From the NCBI GenBank assembly GCA_003132905.1, contig PKZC01000250.1, forward strand, positions 10,976 to 34,932: 23,957 bases of DNA. Reading direction: 5' to 3'. This DNA is from Bryobacterales bacterium. Lineage in GTDB: Bacteria; Acidobacteriota; Terriglobia; Bryobacterales; Bryobacteraceae. The notes under the pieces were generated by a model. It saw only the letters and a program-made list of their open reading frames with translations, had not been told where the DNA came from and did no database searches. The position numbers and the translations under genes are program-made. The first letter of the stretch is position 1; each line of letters opens with the position of its first letter. Below are positions 16,282 to 23,957 of this stretch, in pieces.

Positions 16282-19256
16282 TAGAATGCTTGCCCCAGAG
16301 AGAAGTGAAATTGGAACACATTGATGCGCTGCACCGTCTGTGGAACTGACGAGCCAGGGACGCCGCACTGGTACAACTGGTTGATGGAACCTTCGCAACC
16401 GAAAAAGCGCGGCGAATTCGGGCTCAGCGAGAAATCCACGCGAACCGGGCCTAGCGGCGTGCGGTAACGCAGCCCGAATCCGAATCCTTGCACGGCGTAA
16501 TCAAAGTCTTGCAGATTTTCCTGACGGAACCGCAGGCTGATTTTGTTTACGGCCGAATACACGTTGCCCATGTCGTTGAACAGTACGCCGCTCAAGTTAT
16601 CGCCAATCAGCGGGAACCGCAGTTCAATGGTATTGGTGAGCAAAGCGTTGCCCCCGATCGGAAAGCCAGTGGTGGGATCGCGAGGCCCGGCCTGGAAATC
16701 GGGAAATGCGCGATTTGAGAAAGCGCCGCCGCCAAAGAATCGTTCCGCCAGCGGGATTTCCGGCAATCCGGCATAGCGCTCAATCAGGCCGAATTGCGTG
16801 GTTCGCGCAAAGACCAGATCCTTGGTGAGCTGATAGTAGGTGGAGTTGCGCGCCACTACTCTTCCAAATCCGGTCTGAGACCCAAGCACGCTCGTGGCCA
16901 GCGCAACATCGATGCTGGTATAACTGCCGCGGTGCGAATCGATAGGATCGTCGCGCTTATCCTGGATGAAACTCATGGAGAGAAAGCCCACGTGTACAGG
17001 CTGCGAAAGCAGTGGAATCAGCTCGGGGCTAACCAGCGGAGTGCCCAGGATATTGACCTTGCGATAGGTGAACCGGTATTGCAGCGTATTGGCGCGCGAT
17101 AATTTCTGACCTAGCTGAACGGAGCCTTCCTCGCGCTGCGACGAGAACGTACGGATGTCGTGAGAATGGTCGAATAGTCCAGAGAACTGCAGGCTCAAGT
17201 TGGGATTGCCCAAAAACTGGGGAGCCACATAAGTGAGCAGAGCGCGCTGCTCGAGCGTAGAGATCAGCGTTTGCAAACTCATGGTATGGCCTAGCCCGAA
17301 GAAATTCAGACGGCTGATGCCGAACGAAAAGCGCGGCGTAAATCCGGTGACGCCGGCCGGCGAATCAAGCGACGTAGTGCCGCCTCCAATACGGCCGATC
17401 TCCGCGCCTACCCCGACATTCATCGAGTAGCGTCCAGCCTCTTCGATGGAATAAAGCACGTACTTGGTAGGCTCATCGCCATCGGGATTCTGAATAGCCG
17501 CGTCAACGCGCGAAAATATCCCCAGGTCGTACAGCCGCCGCTGGCTGCCGTTGATCTCGCTTTGAGACAGCGGATCGCCCGCGTGCAGACTGATGCGGTC
17601 CGTCACCACGTCGGGCCGTGTTCGCTTCAGCCCATCCACCACCACGTTGCGCACGTAGATGCGTTCACCCGGGGTGACGATAAACGCCAGGTCCATGTGA
17701 TTGGCCTGGGCTGACGGGGTTAAGGTGAAGTCGAATTTCGCGGCCGGATAGCCGTTGTTGAAATAGTAGTCCAGCACGCCGTCCCGATCGGTGGCGATGT
17801 TGAGATCGCTATAGGGCTGTCCCAGGGTGGAATGCAGCAGCATCAGCAGCGCGGGACGTGATTCTTCGGAAACGCCTTGCAAATCGAGCTTAGAAACGAA
17901 CCATTGCGGGCCTTCGGTGATTTGGACAAAGATCGCGATATGCGCCGGGGCGCTGTTGTAATCGTCGATCACTCGCGAAGTGACCTCCACATCGCGGAAG
18001 CCGTTGCTGCGATACAGATTCCGGATGGCGTCCAGATCTCGCTCCAGTGCATTGCGGCTGTAGCGGCCGTGCCGATAGCGGATGAGGGTGGCGGGAATCA
18101 CGGACATGCGTTCGCGAATAGTTTCATTGTCGAAATAGTGATTGCCGTGGATCTCGAGTTTCACGATCTTGTGCCGGCCGCCCAGGTCGACATGGTAATC
18201 GATCAGTTGCTCGCCGTTGGCCGGTGTCGCCGTCATATAGTCGGCTTTGGCGTCGAAATATCCTTGCGTCTCGAAATAGGACGCCAGATCGCGGGATCCT
18301 TCCTCCAGCAAATCGCGATCCACCGACCGTTCTTCATAAATAGGCAGCAGGCTGCGCAGTTTTCCCGAGGAAAGCTTCGCACCGCGCAGACTCACCAGCA
18401 CCGGAGGACCAGGATTAATCGCCAGCACCGGTGTCACCGTGTTGGCGTCGGCATCATAATCCAGATTGAGCAGCGTCACTTGAGCCAGCAAGCGATCGTG
18501 TTTGGGATACCAGGCTCGAATATTGTCCACTCCATTCTGAAGGCGCGTCTCGGTGAGCTGATGCCAGCCGAACAATCCGCCGAATCGTTTCCAACTGCTG
18601 GAATGGATCAGGTTTTCCAACGGGCGAAGGGTATCGCCATTGGCCACCAGTCCATCGAACTTGGCGCGCCGGCCGGGGTCGACGTGGTAATCGATGTGAA
18701 CCTCTTGCGTGGCTTCTCTTCTCGACGTGGCAGGCTCTACCCCAGCATTGTAGAAGCCGTTCCGCTTGAGTAGATCCGTGATGCGCCCCACCGCCGCGGT
18801 GGTATCGCCCGGCTGATAGGGTCCGCCAAGAGTAAGCTTGGTCGCCACCAGCAACTGCCCCTCGTTGGGCGGCTCGGGCACTCCGTTTACGTCAAAGAAC
18901 CCGATAAAATACGCCGGCTTGGTGATGAATTTCAGATTCACACTGGCCCCGGCCAGAGTGGCATCCACGGCGATGTCTGCGTACTCGCCGGTCTGATACA
19001 AACGCTGGATGGAATCGCGCAAATCCGATGCTCGCAGCGGCTGGCCGATCCGCAACGGAAGCATCGCCATCAATTGATCGAAGGTGAGCGGCTGCATCGC
19101 CGGGTCGAACTGCACCGTGGCAATGGGCTTGCCTTCGTATTCATTGGACGCCGCGTTCAACAGGATCGAACAGAGGACGGCGAGCATGGGCGTACTGATC
19201 CACAAGCCCAGCCGAGTTGACACAATCGTCCATCTTAACGCATCGCCTCCTAGCAT
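16281..19256 (-). CDS. Omp85-family outer-membrane protein with about seven POTRA domains (BamA/TamA-like)
   Basis: Omp85 proteins insert beta-barrel proteins into the outer membrane. From the ATG at 19256 the product has 991 residues. A signal peptide covers ~14-36. About seven POTRA-like units follow at roughly 43-115, 116-194, 197-283, 285-358, 361-449, 451-530 and 532-607, most with the helix then G-F/Y motif (for example LYQTGEYADI, FETQGYFDAK, LYDLGIFSRV). The barrel (~608-991) ends in Phe, as in barrel substrates. The L6 loop reads SNRAF where the family has (V/I)RG(F/Y), keeping the Arg but with Ala for Gly. Usual BamA has five POTRAs and TamA three. It heads the unit with the chaperone and TamB-like genes. 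Open frame upstream of 19256 lacks signal-peptide character. Confidence 0.93.
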   Translation of the reverse strand: MLGGDALRWTIVSTRLGLWISTPMLAVLCSILLNAASNEYEGKPIATVQFDPAMQPLTFDQLMAMLPLRIGQPLRASDLRDSIQRLYQTGEYADIAVDATLAGASVNLKFITKPAYFIGFFDVNGVPEPPNEGQLLVATKLTLGGPYQPGDTTAAVGRITDLLKRNGFYNAGVEPATSRREATQEVHIDYHVDPGRRAKFDGLVANGDTLRPLENLIHSSSWKRFGGLFGWHQLTETRLQNGVDNIRAWYPKHDRLLAQVTLLNLDYDADANTVTPVLAINPGPPVLVSLRGAKLSSGKLRSLLPIYEERSVDRDLLEEGSRDLASYFETQGYFDAKADYMTATPANGEQLIDYHVDLGGRHKIVKLEIHGNHYFDNETIRERMSVIPATLIRYRHGRYSRNALERDLDAIRNLYRSNGFRDVEVTSRVIDDYNSAPAHIAIFVQITEGPQWFVSKLDLQGVSEESRPALLMLLHSTLGQPYSDLNIATDRDGVLDYYFNNGYPAAKFDFTLTPSAQANHMDLAFIVTPGERIYVRNVVVDGLKRTRPDVVTDRISLHAGDPLSQSEINGSQRRLYDLGIFSRVDAAIQNPDGDEPTKYVLYSIEEAGRYSMNVGVGAEIGRIGGGTTSLDSPAGVTGFTPRFSFGISRLNFFGLGHTMSLQTLISTLEQRALLTYVAPQFLGNPNLSLQFSGLFDHSHDIRTFSSQREEGSVQLGQKLSRANTLQYRFTYRKVNILGTPLVSPELIPLLSQPVHVGFLSMSFIQDKRDDPIDSHRGSYTSIDVALATSVLGSQTGFGRVVARNSTYYQLTKDLVFARTTQFGLIERYAGLPEIPLAERFFGGGAFSNRAFPDFQAGPRDPTTGFPIGGNALLTNTIELRFPLIGDNLSGVLFNDMGNVYSAVNKISLRFRQENLQDFDYAVQGFGFGLRYRTPLGPVRVDFSLSPNSPRFFGCEGSINQLYQCGVPGSSVPQTVQRINVFQFHFSLGQAF

Positions 19257-19267
19257 AAGGCCCTGGT

Positions 19268-19275
19268 TGGTACCA
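19268..19275. promoter_or_regulatory. Palindrome between the divergent Omp85 and ThiF/MoeB-like genes
   Basis: TGGTACCA is a perfect 8-bp palindrome in the middle of the ~42-bp gap between the two divergent start codons. It could be an operator or chance. Any promoters must overlap the opposite coding region. Confidence 0.2.
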
Positions 19276-19298
19276 TCGGATTGGATGAGGCCGCATCG

Positions 19299-20315
19299 AT
19301 GACCCCAGGCGATCGCGAACGGTATTCGCGGCAGATCCTGTTTTCGGGCCTGGGCCAACAGGGCCAACAACATCTGTTGGACGCGCGGATAGCCGTGGCC
19401 GGTTGCGGTGCATTGGGAAGCTTTCAGGCCGGAGCCCTGGCACGGGCGGGCATTGGTTTCTTGCGGATCATCGATCGCGACTATGTCGAGCTCAGCAATT
19501 TGCAGCGGCAATGGCTGTTCGACGAATGCGACGTGGAGCAGGCTTTGCCCAAAGCGGCTGCGGCGGCGCGCAAGATCGCCGGAATCAATGCAGGCGTCCG
19601 GGTGGAACCCGTGGTGGCCGATCTAACGCCTTCTAACGTCGAGGATTTGCTGGGCGGGGTGGATCTGATCCTGGATGGCACCGATAATTTTGAAACCAGA
19701 TACTTGATCAACGATTTCGCCGTGGAGCGCGGCATTCCGTGGGTGTATGGCGCCGCCGTGGGCAGCTACGGGATCACGATGCCGGTGATCCCCGGGAAAA
19801 CGGCCTGCCTACGGTGCATCTACCCCGATCCACCTTCTGGCGTGCAGCCAACCTGCGAGACGGCCGGAGTATTGGGAACCATCACGGCGCTGATCGCGAG
19901 TTTGCAGGTGAGCGAAGCGATCAAGATCCTCTGTGGCACTGTGCCAGCTTCGAAAATTACGACCGTGGATGTTTGGAGCGGCGAGATCCGGCAGGTGGCA
20001 CAACCGGGACCCGTCGCCGATTGTCCTACCTGCGGGTTACGCCAATTCCCGTATCTGGCGGGCGAGCGCCGTGCTCCCGTCAGCCTGTGCGGCAAGAACG
20101 CGGTGCAGATCCATGAGCGGGCACGGCCTTTGGAGTTGCGCGATCTGGCGGCAAAACTTGCGCCGCTGGGTCCGGTTCGCGCCAACGAGTTCGCGCTGCG
20201 GTTTGAAGTGCCGCCCTACCTGATGACCATTTTTGCCGACGGCCGGGCGATCGTCAAAGGGACAACCGACGTGGGCGTCGCACGCAGCTTGTATGCGCGG
20301 TATATTGGTGGCTGA
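19299..20315 (+). CDS. ThiF/MoeB/HesA-family adenylyltransferase
   Basis: These E1-like enzymes adenylate the C-terminal Gly of ThiS or MoaD, sulfur carriers for thiamin or molybdopterin. The start RYSRQILFSGLGQQGQQ is typical. Nucleotide-binding GCGALGS is at 36-42, Asp in DGTDNFETRYLIND at about 126-139, and zinc CxxC pairs at C170/C173 and C242/C245. PTCETAGVLG supplies C186, the position of the catalytic Cys. After ~255 there is no rhodanese domain but a ~80-residue tail that begins VSLCGKNAVQI. I chose the ATG at 19299, eight bases after GAGG, over the TTG at 19281. Both substrates are plausible, since thiC and several molybdenum genes lie in the window. It starts 42 bases from the divergent Omp85 gene. 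Confidence 0.9.
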   Translation: MTPGDRERYSRQILFSGLGQQGQQHLLDARIAVAGCGALGSFQAGALARAGIGFLRIIDRDYVELSNLQRQWLFDECDVEQALPKAAAAARKIAGINAGVRVEPVVADLTPSNVEDLLGGVDLILDGTDNFETRYLINDFAVERGIPWVYGAAVGSYGITMPVIPGKTACLRCIYPDPPSGVQPTCETAGVLGTITALIASLQVSEAIKILCGTVPASKITTVDVWSGEIRQVAQPGPVADCPTCGLRQFPYLAGERRAPVSLCGKNAVQIHERARPLELRDLAAKLAPLGPVRANEFALRFEVPPYLMTIFADGRAIVKGTTDVGVARSLYARYIGG

Positions 20316-20324
20316 GAGGTAGCA

Positions 20325-21026
20325 ATGCGGCGAATTCTGCCGGTGGTCATTGGTTGCGTCCTGCTGGTTGTTCCTGGCTTCGCACAACGTGGCGGGCATG
20401 CTGGCGGCGGTGGTGGAGGCATGCGGGGCGGGAGTGGTTTTTCCGGCGGCGGAATGCGCGGTGGCGGTGGATTCCGAAGTGGTGGCAGTTTTAGAGGCGG
20501 TGGCGGTTTTCGAGGCGGCGGTGGATTTCACCGCGGCGGCGGCTTCCGCGGCGGCTACGGTTTTCGCGGTTACTACGGCTACTACCCCGGTTTCTACGGC
20601 GGCTTCTACGATCCGTATCTGTGGGATTACGGCGGGGATTACGGCGACTCCGGCTATGCGTATCCAGATTACGGAGCGACCGACTACGGAGGCTACACCT
20701 CCTATGGCGCTCCCGCTCCCAGTCCGCAAGTTTTGATTATTTCTAACCAGACGCCTCCTCAACCGGTGATGGTGCAGCCGCCGGCGCCGGCCGTTTGGAA
20801 CTCCGGCCCCACCGCCCAGGCCAAAAAGTACGAAGATCAGCTATTCCTGCTCGCGATGAAAGACGGCACCATTTGCGCAGTGGTGGCATATTGGGTGGAC
20901 GGCATGACCGTGCATTACGTGACCATGGATCACGAGCAGAAACAGACGCCTCTGTCTTCGCTCGATCACAGCCTGAGCGAAAGATTAAATCGCGAGCGCA
21001 ATGTGACGTTCAGGCTGCCCGGCTGA
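20325..21026 (+). CDS. Exported Gly/Arg/Tyr-rich protein with a conserved C-terminal domain
   Basis: A signal peptide (MRRILPVVIGCVLLVVPGFAQ) is followed by a low-complexity region of RGGGGF-type repeats (~22-82) and a Tyr/Gly/Asp-rich stretch (~83-125). A Pro-rich linker then leads to a folded-looking tail (~165-233) with LLAMKDGTICAVVAYWVDGMTVHYV and LSERLNRERNVTFRL. I recall similar tails on exported acidobacterial proteins but know no function. The gene starts nine bases after the ThiF/MoeB-like stop with AGAGG well placed, so it is probably co-transcribed. Its stop abuts that of the convergent aminotransferase with no gap. Cell-surface or extracellular location is inferred. Confidence 0.8.
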   Translation: MRRILPVVIGCVLLVVPGFAQRGGHAGGGGGGMRGGSGFSGGGMRGGGGFRSGGSFRGGGGFRGGGGFHRGGGFRGGYGFRGYYGYYPGFYGGFYDPYLWDYGGDYGDSGYAYPDYGATDYGGYTSYGAPAPSPQVLIISNQTPPQPVMVQPPAPAVWNSGPTAQAKKYEDQLFLLAMKDGTICAVVAYWVDGMTVHYVTMDHEQKQTPLSSLDHSLSERLNRERNVTFRLPG

Positions 21027-22130
21027 TTAGAGCAACGCGCGTAAAGCCCGCTCGAAAACTTCCAAGTCCTGTTCGTTGTTATAGAGGTGCGGTGAGACGC
21101 GCAAAAGGCCGCGCCGTGCTGCTACCAGAACGCGCTGTTCCCTGAGCGTTCGCGCCAAGGCTGAGACGTCGTGCTTCTCAAATCTGGCGGCCACAATGGG
21201 GGAGGCGTAATCGGCTACGGTCGCACCGAGTTCCCGCAGCATGCCGCGCGCCTTCGCCGCTAAATCCAGAACGCGCCGTTCGATGACATCGGGGCCGATT
21301 TCCAAAATTAGATCGAGTGAAGCTTCCATCCCGTAGAGCAGCGCGAAGCTGAGCCCGCCACCTTCGTATTTTTCGGCGCTGGACAGCAATTCGGGAGTCC
21401 CGTGATGGAGATTGTCGACATTGCGCCAGTCGCGATGGGTGCGCCAGCCAACCACATTCGGCTGCAGCCGCTCGCGCAATTGCGGGCCGATGTAAAAGAA
21501 TCCCGCGCCGTCGGGCGAGATCAGCCATTTATAGCCGTGCACCGCCAGCATGTCTGGTTGAATCCGCATGGCATCGAAGCGCAACGCGCCCACGCTTTGT
21601 GTGCCGTCGACAAACAGCAAGACACCCCGCGCGCGCAGAAACTCCGCCAGTTCGGCGAGCGGCGGCGCGAACCCGGTGGTGTAGTTCACCGAGCTCAGGA
21701 TCGCCAGCCGCGTCTTCGCAGTCACGGAGTCATAAAAACGATCCCACGGACAAGCGGTTGTTTCAACCCCAAAGCGTTCCAGCAACCCGGGCGCGTAAAG
21801 ATTGTTCGGGAATTCGTGTTCGAGCGTAAGAATCTGGTCGCCCGGCTGCCAGTCGAGCCCCGCCAGCAGCAGTCCCAGGGCGGTGGACGCATTCGGAACA
21901 AACGCAATGTCCTCGGGCGTGCAGTGGATCAGGCGGCCAATTTTTGCGCGAATGCGATCGGCGTCGTCATACCACGCGAGAAAATCGCCGCTAGCGAATT
22001 CATCGCGATGAGCGAAATGACAAGCCACTGCTTCGGTAGCGCGCCGGGGCAGTTGGCCGGACGTCGCAGTATTGAGATAGGTCCAGTGCGCGAGCGCCGG
22101 AAACTCGCAGCGAACGGCGTCCCAATCCAT
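21027..22130 (-). CDS. PLP-dependent aminotransferase class V (cysteine desulfurase / isopenicillin N epimerase-like)
   Basis: The 367-residue protein has the class V fold. The N-terminus FPALAHWTYLNTATSG is typical of the isopenicillin-N epimerase/selenocysteine-lyase-like branch. PLP contacts include ASTALG (~81-86), D175 in LFVDGTQSVGA and the Schiff-base lysine K201 in VHGYKWL. The C-terminal small domain ends in a SPHLYNNEQDLE motif. No clear Cys-loop with a catalytic cysteine identifies it as a desulfurase, so the substrate is open. It starts three bases after the Mop gene stop, so it is likely the last gene of the regulator-Mop operon. This raises the idea of a role in sulfur supply for the molybdenum cofactor, which is only inference. 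Confidence 0.88.
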   Translation of the reverse strand: MDWDAVRCEFPALAHWTYLNTATSGQLPRRATEAVACHFAHRDEFASGDFLAWYDDADRIRAKIGRLIHCTPEDIAFVPNASTALGLLLAGLDWQPGDQILTLEHEFPNNLYAPGLLERFGVETTACPWDRFYDSVTAKTRLAILSSVNYTTGFAPPLAELAEFLRARGVLLFVDGTQSVGALRFDAMRIQPDMLAVHGYKWLISPDGAGFFYIGPQLRERLQPNVVGWRTHRDWRNVDNLHHGTPELLSSAEKYEGGGLSFALLYGMEASLDLILEIGPDVIERRVLDLAAKARGMLRELGATVADYASPIVAARFEKHDVSALARTLREQRVLVAARRGLLRVSPHLYNNEQDLEVFERALRALL

Positions 22131-22133
22131 CCG

Positions 22134-22340
22134 TCAGCCTTTTTGGATCATGACTTCGGTGGACTTGACGACGACGCGGATCGAGTCGCCTTTCTTCAGA
22201 CCCAGTTCTTCGGCGCTGGTGCGAGTGATGACGCTTTCGATCAGATTGTCGCCGACTTTAACGACCACATGCGCCATGATAGTGCCGAGTTGAACAGTCT
22301 CGACCACGCCAGGAAGTTGATTTCGTGCTGAGAGTGCCAT
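22134..22340 (-). CDS. Mop/TOBE-domain molybdate-binding protein (molbindin)
   Basis: This ~68-residue protein is a single Mop (TOBE-type) domain. The start SARNQLPGVVETVQLGTIMAHVVVKVGDN and the following SVITRTSAEELGLKKGDSIRVVVKSTEVMI are the standard pattern. Such proteins bind and store molybdate or tungstate as oligomers. I chose the ATG at 22340 because the AGAGGA just before it is on the transcribed strand, although the spacing is very short; a TTG five codons upstream (22355) is an alternative. It lies 20 bases after the regulator gene and three bases before the aminotransferase gene, pointing to one operon. Confidence 0.92.
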   Translation of the reverse strand: MALSARNQLPGVVETVQLGTIMAHVVVKVGDNLIESVITRTSAEELGLKKGDSIRVVVKSTEVMIQKG

Positions 22341-22360
22341 GTCCTCTTGTACCAAAAGAA

Positions 22361-23479
22361 TCAGAGCAGCCGCTGGCCTGCCGCGCGAGTGTCATAACCG
22401 CCCAGGCTTTCCAACTCGCGCCGGTAGTTCGATCGGTTCAGCGTATCCAACAAAGTTTGGATGCTGGGCATGTCCAGATGCTGCCGGCGAATTGCCAGAT
22501 CGTAGCGTTCGCTCACCAGCGGAATGAAACCCAGGCCAAACACGCGCGCGGCGGCCCGCGTTGCGATACAACAATCCGCCTGGCCCGCCTGCACCTGCCA
22601 GGCCGCGGGCAAATGTCCAGCAGCAACACGGTCGTACCCGCGAACGTTCTTGCCATCGATCTTCAGGCGTTTGAGCGCCGAATCGAGCAACGCCCGGCTG
22701 CCCGCGCCCTTTTCACGATTGACGATGCTGACGTCGCGCCGCGCCAAATCTTCGATGGCTTTGATGCCTTTTGGATTGCCTGGGGCGGTGACAATGCCTT
22801 CCTCCCACACCGCGAATGTGATGACGGCAACGGCGTTCCTGGGAAACAACCGGCCGATCTCCGGAAGGTTCGATTCGCCGCTCGATTCATCGCGCAAGTG
22901 GGTGCCAGCGATGTGGACGCAGCCGTCCTTCAGCAGCTTGAGCGATTGAGAACTGTTGCGATGCGCGAGAACCAACTCGACGCCCGCCGATTGCAGATGA
23001 TGAGCCAGCACCGAGATTCCGGGATCGCAGCCGGCAATGAGGACGCGATTGCGAAAATCGTCGGCTGCATTGAAAACCTGGACATCGGTGCGGCCGTTCT
23101 TGGGAAGCTTCGCGGCCACCACGGCGTCGCTGATAGGAAAGTACCAGGGAACCGGAGACGGCGGCGATGCAACCAGCCGTTTGTTGACGCGGCACAGTTG
23201 CACCGGCTGGCCCGGATGCAGGGCTTCCGATCCAGGCAGCACCATCACTTCTTCCGAGCGGAGGCCGCTGGGCTCGGCTTGAGGAAGCGTGAAAAGATCT
23301 TCCACCTTTACTTCGAGAGCTTGGGCCAGCCGTAACGCCACGGCGGTATTGGGGACATAGCTGCCCGCTTCCATGGCGTAAATGGTCTGCCGTGTGACCC
23401 CGACGGTTTTCGCGAGTTGCGCCGCGGAGATGCCGCGCTTTTGCCGCAGCGTTCCTAAGTGGTTTTCGATTTCTGGCAT
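22361..23479 (-). CDS. XRE-type HTH fused to a periplasmic-binding-like domain, probable molybdate-responsive regulator
   Basis: Residues ~8-62 are an XRE/HTH_3 helix-turn-helix (RQKRGISAAQLAKTVGVTRQTIYAMEAG). After a linker, residues ~140-360 are a PBP-like domain of the COG1910 type (GCDPGISVLAHHL, NREKGAGSRALLDSAL, ADCCIATRAAARVFGLGFIPL). No signal peptide is present, so the binding domain is cytoplasmic and used as a sensor. This fusion is commonly found next to molybdate or tungstate genes. Here the neighbours are a Mop protein downstream and a divergent modA, so molybdate is the likely ligand. It starts the minus-strand unit regulator-Mop-aminotransferase. A perfect palindrome lies in the gap to modA. 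Confidence 0.88.
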   Translation of the reverse strand: MPEIENHLGTLRQKRGISAAQLAKTVGVTRQTIYAMEAGSYVPNTAVALRLAQALEVKVEDLFTLPQAEPSGLRSEEVMVLPGSEALHPGQPVQLCRVNKRLVASPPSPVPWYFPISDAVVAAKLPKNGRTDVQVFNAADDFRNRVLIAGCDPGISVLAHHLQSAGVELVLAHRNSSQSLKLLKDGCVHIAGTHLRDESSGESNLPEIGRLFPRNAVAVITFAVWEEGIVTAPGNPKGIKAIEDLARRDVSIVNREKGAGSRALLDSALKRLKIDGKNVRGYDRVAAGHLPAAWQVQAGQADCCIATRAAARVFGLGFIPLVSERYDLAIRRQHLDMPSIQTLLDTLNRSNYRRELESLGGYDTRAAGQRLL

Positions 23480-23528
23480 GGTGTTTCATGCGGGGAGTCA
23501 CGATGGTATCTCATACACAACTCTGTCG

Positions 23529-23541
23529 TGTTACAGTAACA
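23529..23541. promoter_or_regulatory. Perfect 13-bp palindrome, candidate operator between the regulator and modA
   Basis: TGTTAC-A-GTAACA is a perfect inverted repeat in the 78-bp gap between the divergent regulator and modA starts. Outer flanking bases (CAAC at 23518-23521, GTTG at 23544-23547) add a further imperfect pair. Position suggests binding of the HTH regulator to control both directions. It differs from the E. coli ModE consensus I recall. Confidence 0.5.
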
Positions 23542-23557
23542 TCGTTGAGTGTGCCCA

Positions 23558-23957
23558 ATGAGATTCCGATACATAGCTCTGCTGATTATCGTAGCCCTTT
23601 GCGCCGCTGGCTTCCAACTCGCCACTTTTGCCCAGAACGCTCCGAAGCCGGAAATCACCGTCGCAGCCGCCGCCAACTTAACCGAAGTGGCTCAGACGCT
23701 CGGCATGGAATTCGAGGCGCAAACCAAAATCCATCCGGTCTTCAGCTTTGCATCGACGGCAGTTTTAACCACTCAGATCGAAAACTCAGCGCCGTTCGAT
23801 GTCTTGCTGTCGGCGGACGCAGAGCATGTGGACAAACTGGACCACGAAGGTTTGCTGGCGCCTGGTAGCAACGCCGTCTATGCGGTGGGTGTCTTAGCCT
23901 TGTGGATTCCCCCGAGCAGCAAAGCGCACGCCGGCAAGATCGAAGACCTCACGGCTA
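23558..23957 (+). CDS. modA: Molybdate-binding periplasmic protein ModA (start only, cut by the right edge)
   Basis: The open frame has no stop before the window ends; about 133 codons are present. MRFRYIALLIIVALCAAGFQLATFAQ is a signal peptide. The mature part matches ModA: EITVAAAANLTEVAQTLGMEFE, then FSFASTAVLTTQIENSAPFDVLLSAD, with the Ser/Ala positions used to bind the oxyanion. ModA delivers molybdate or tungstate to an ABC permease (ModB/ModC), presumably encoded beyond the edge. The ATG is preceded by GTGCCCA and lacks a clear ribosome-binding site. It is divergent from the probable regulator. Confidence 0.93.
   Translation, partial: MRFRYIALLIIVALCAAGFQLATFAQNAPKPEITVAAAANLTEVAQTLGMEFEAQTKIHPVFSFASTAVLTTQIENSAPFDVLLSADAEHVDKLDHEGLLAPGSNAVYAVGVLALWIPPSSKAHAGKIEDLTA

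Noticed and set aside
17877..18773. Plus-strand open frame of 298 codons opposite the Omp85 gene
   Set aside because: It is a shadow of the POTRA-coding region, without coherent domain features.
20037..20762. Minus-strand Ala/Thr/Ser-rich open frame opposite the Gly-rich gene
   Set aside because: The repeats are the reverse reading of the GGN-rich codons. The plus-strand frame has a signal peptide, a ribosome-binding site and a conserved tail.
22325..23335. Plus-strand open frame of 336 codons opposite the regulator
   Set aside because: It is antisense to a complete HTH-PBP regulator, and the translation looks like a shadow.

Overview
The window looks like a piece of a chromosome from a GC-rich, diderm soil-type bacterium. 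Acidobacteriota, of the Solibacter/Bryobacterales kind, is my best guess. This rests on GC-rich coding sequence, outer-membrane machinery (an Omp85 protein, a TamB-like protein and a SurA-like chaperone), an exported Gly/Tyr-rich protein with a tail domain I associate with acidobacteria, and a purine-rich 7-bp-period repeat. The taxonomic call is inference; there is no rRNA in the window. Coding density is high and no stretch over 300 bases lacks a gene.

Left part (1-7.7 kb): the first 36-48 bases, on the minus strand, are the start of a TrpG/PabA-type glutamine amidotransferase, divergent from an exported MsrA. MsrA converges on hypF with overlapping stop codons. A short unknown protein and the thiamin gene thiC follow, the latter with a 20-bp tandem duplication in its leader. 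Next come a Phd/VapC-type toxin-antitoxin pair and a cytoplasmic-type msrB. Facing these, on the minus strand, are mobA and an MlaF-like ABC ATPase.

Middle part (7.7-19.3 kb): this is an envelope region. A promoter with a perfect TATAAT box leads into a lytic transglycosylase and an AMIN/Amidase_3 amidase. A REC-GGDEF diguanylate cyclase converges on them. Then a tightly overlapping minus-strand unit runs, in transcription order: an Omp85 protein with about seven POTRA domains, a SurA-like chaperone without a PPIase domain, a TamB-like protein, and a small DUF2103-like protein. The chaperone's apparent signal peptide is encoded by a heptad-repeat element.

Right part (19.3-24 kb): a ThiF/MoeB-type adenylyltransferase is followed by the Gly/Tyr-rich exported protein. 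These converge on a minus-strand unit whose transcription order is an XRE-plus-periplasmic-binding-fold regulator, a Mop molybdate-binding protein, and a class V aminotransferase. Divergent from the regulator is the start of modA, cut by the window edge, with a perfect 13-bp palindrome between them. MobA, the MoeB-like protein, Mop, the regulator and ModA give the window a molybdenum uptake and cofactor theme, spread over several transcription units.

The most unusual points are the repeat-derived signal peptide, the seven-POTRA Omp85/chaperone/TamB unit, the palindrome between modA and its probable regulator, the structured stretch upstream of the diguanylate cyclase, and several genes whose -10-like box lies 6-7 bases before the start codon (possible leaderless transcripts).
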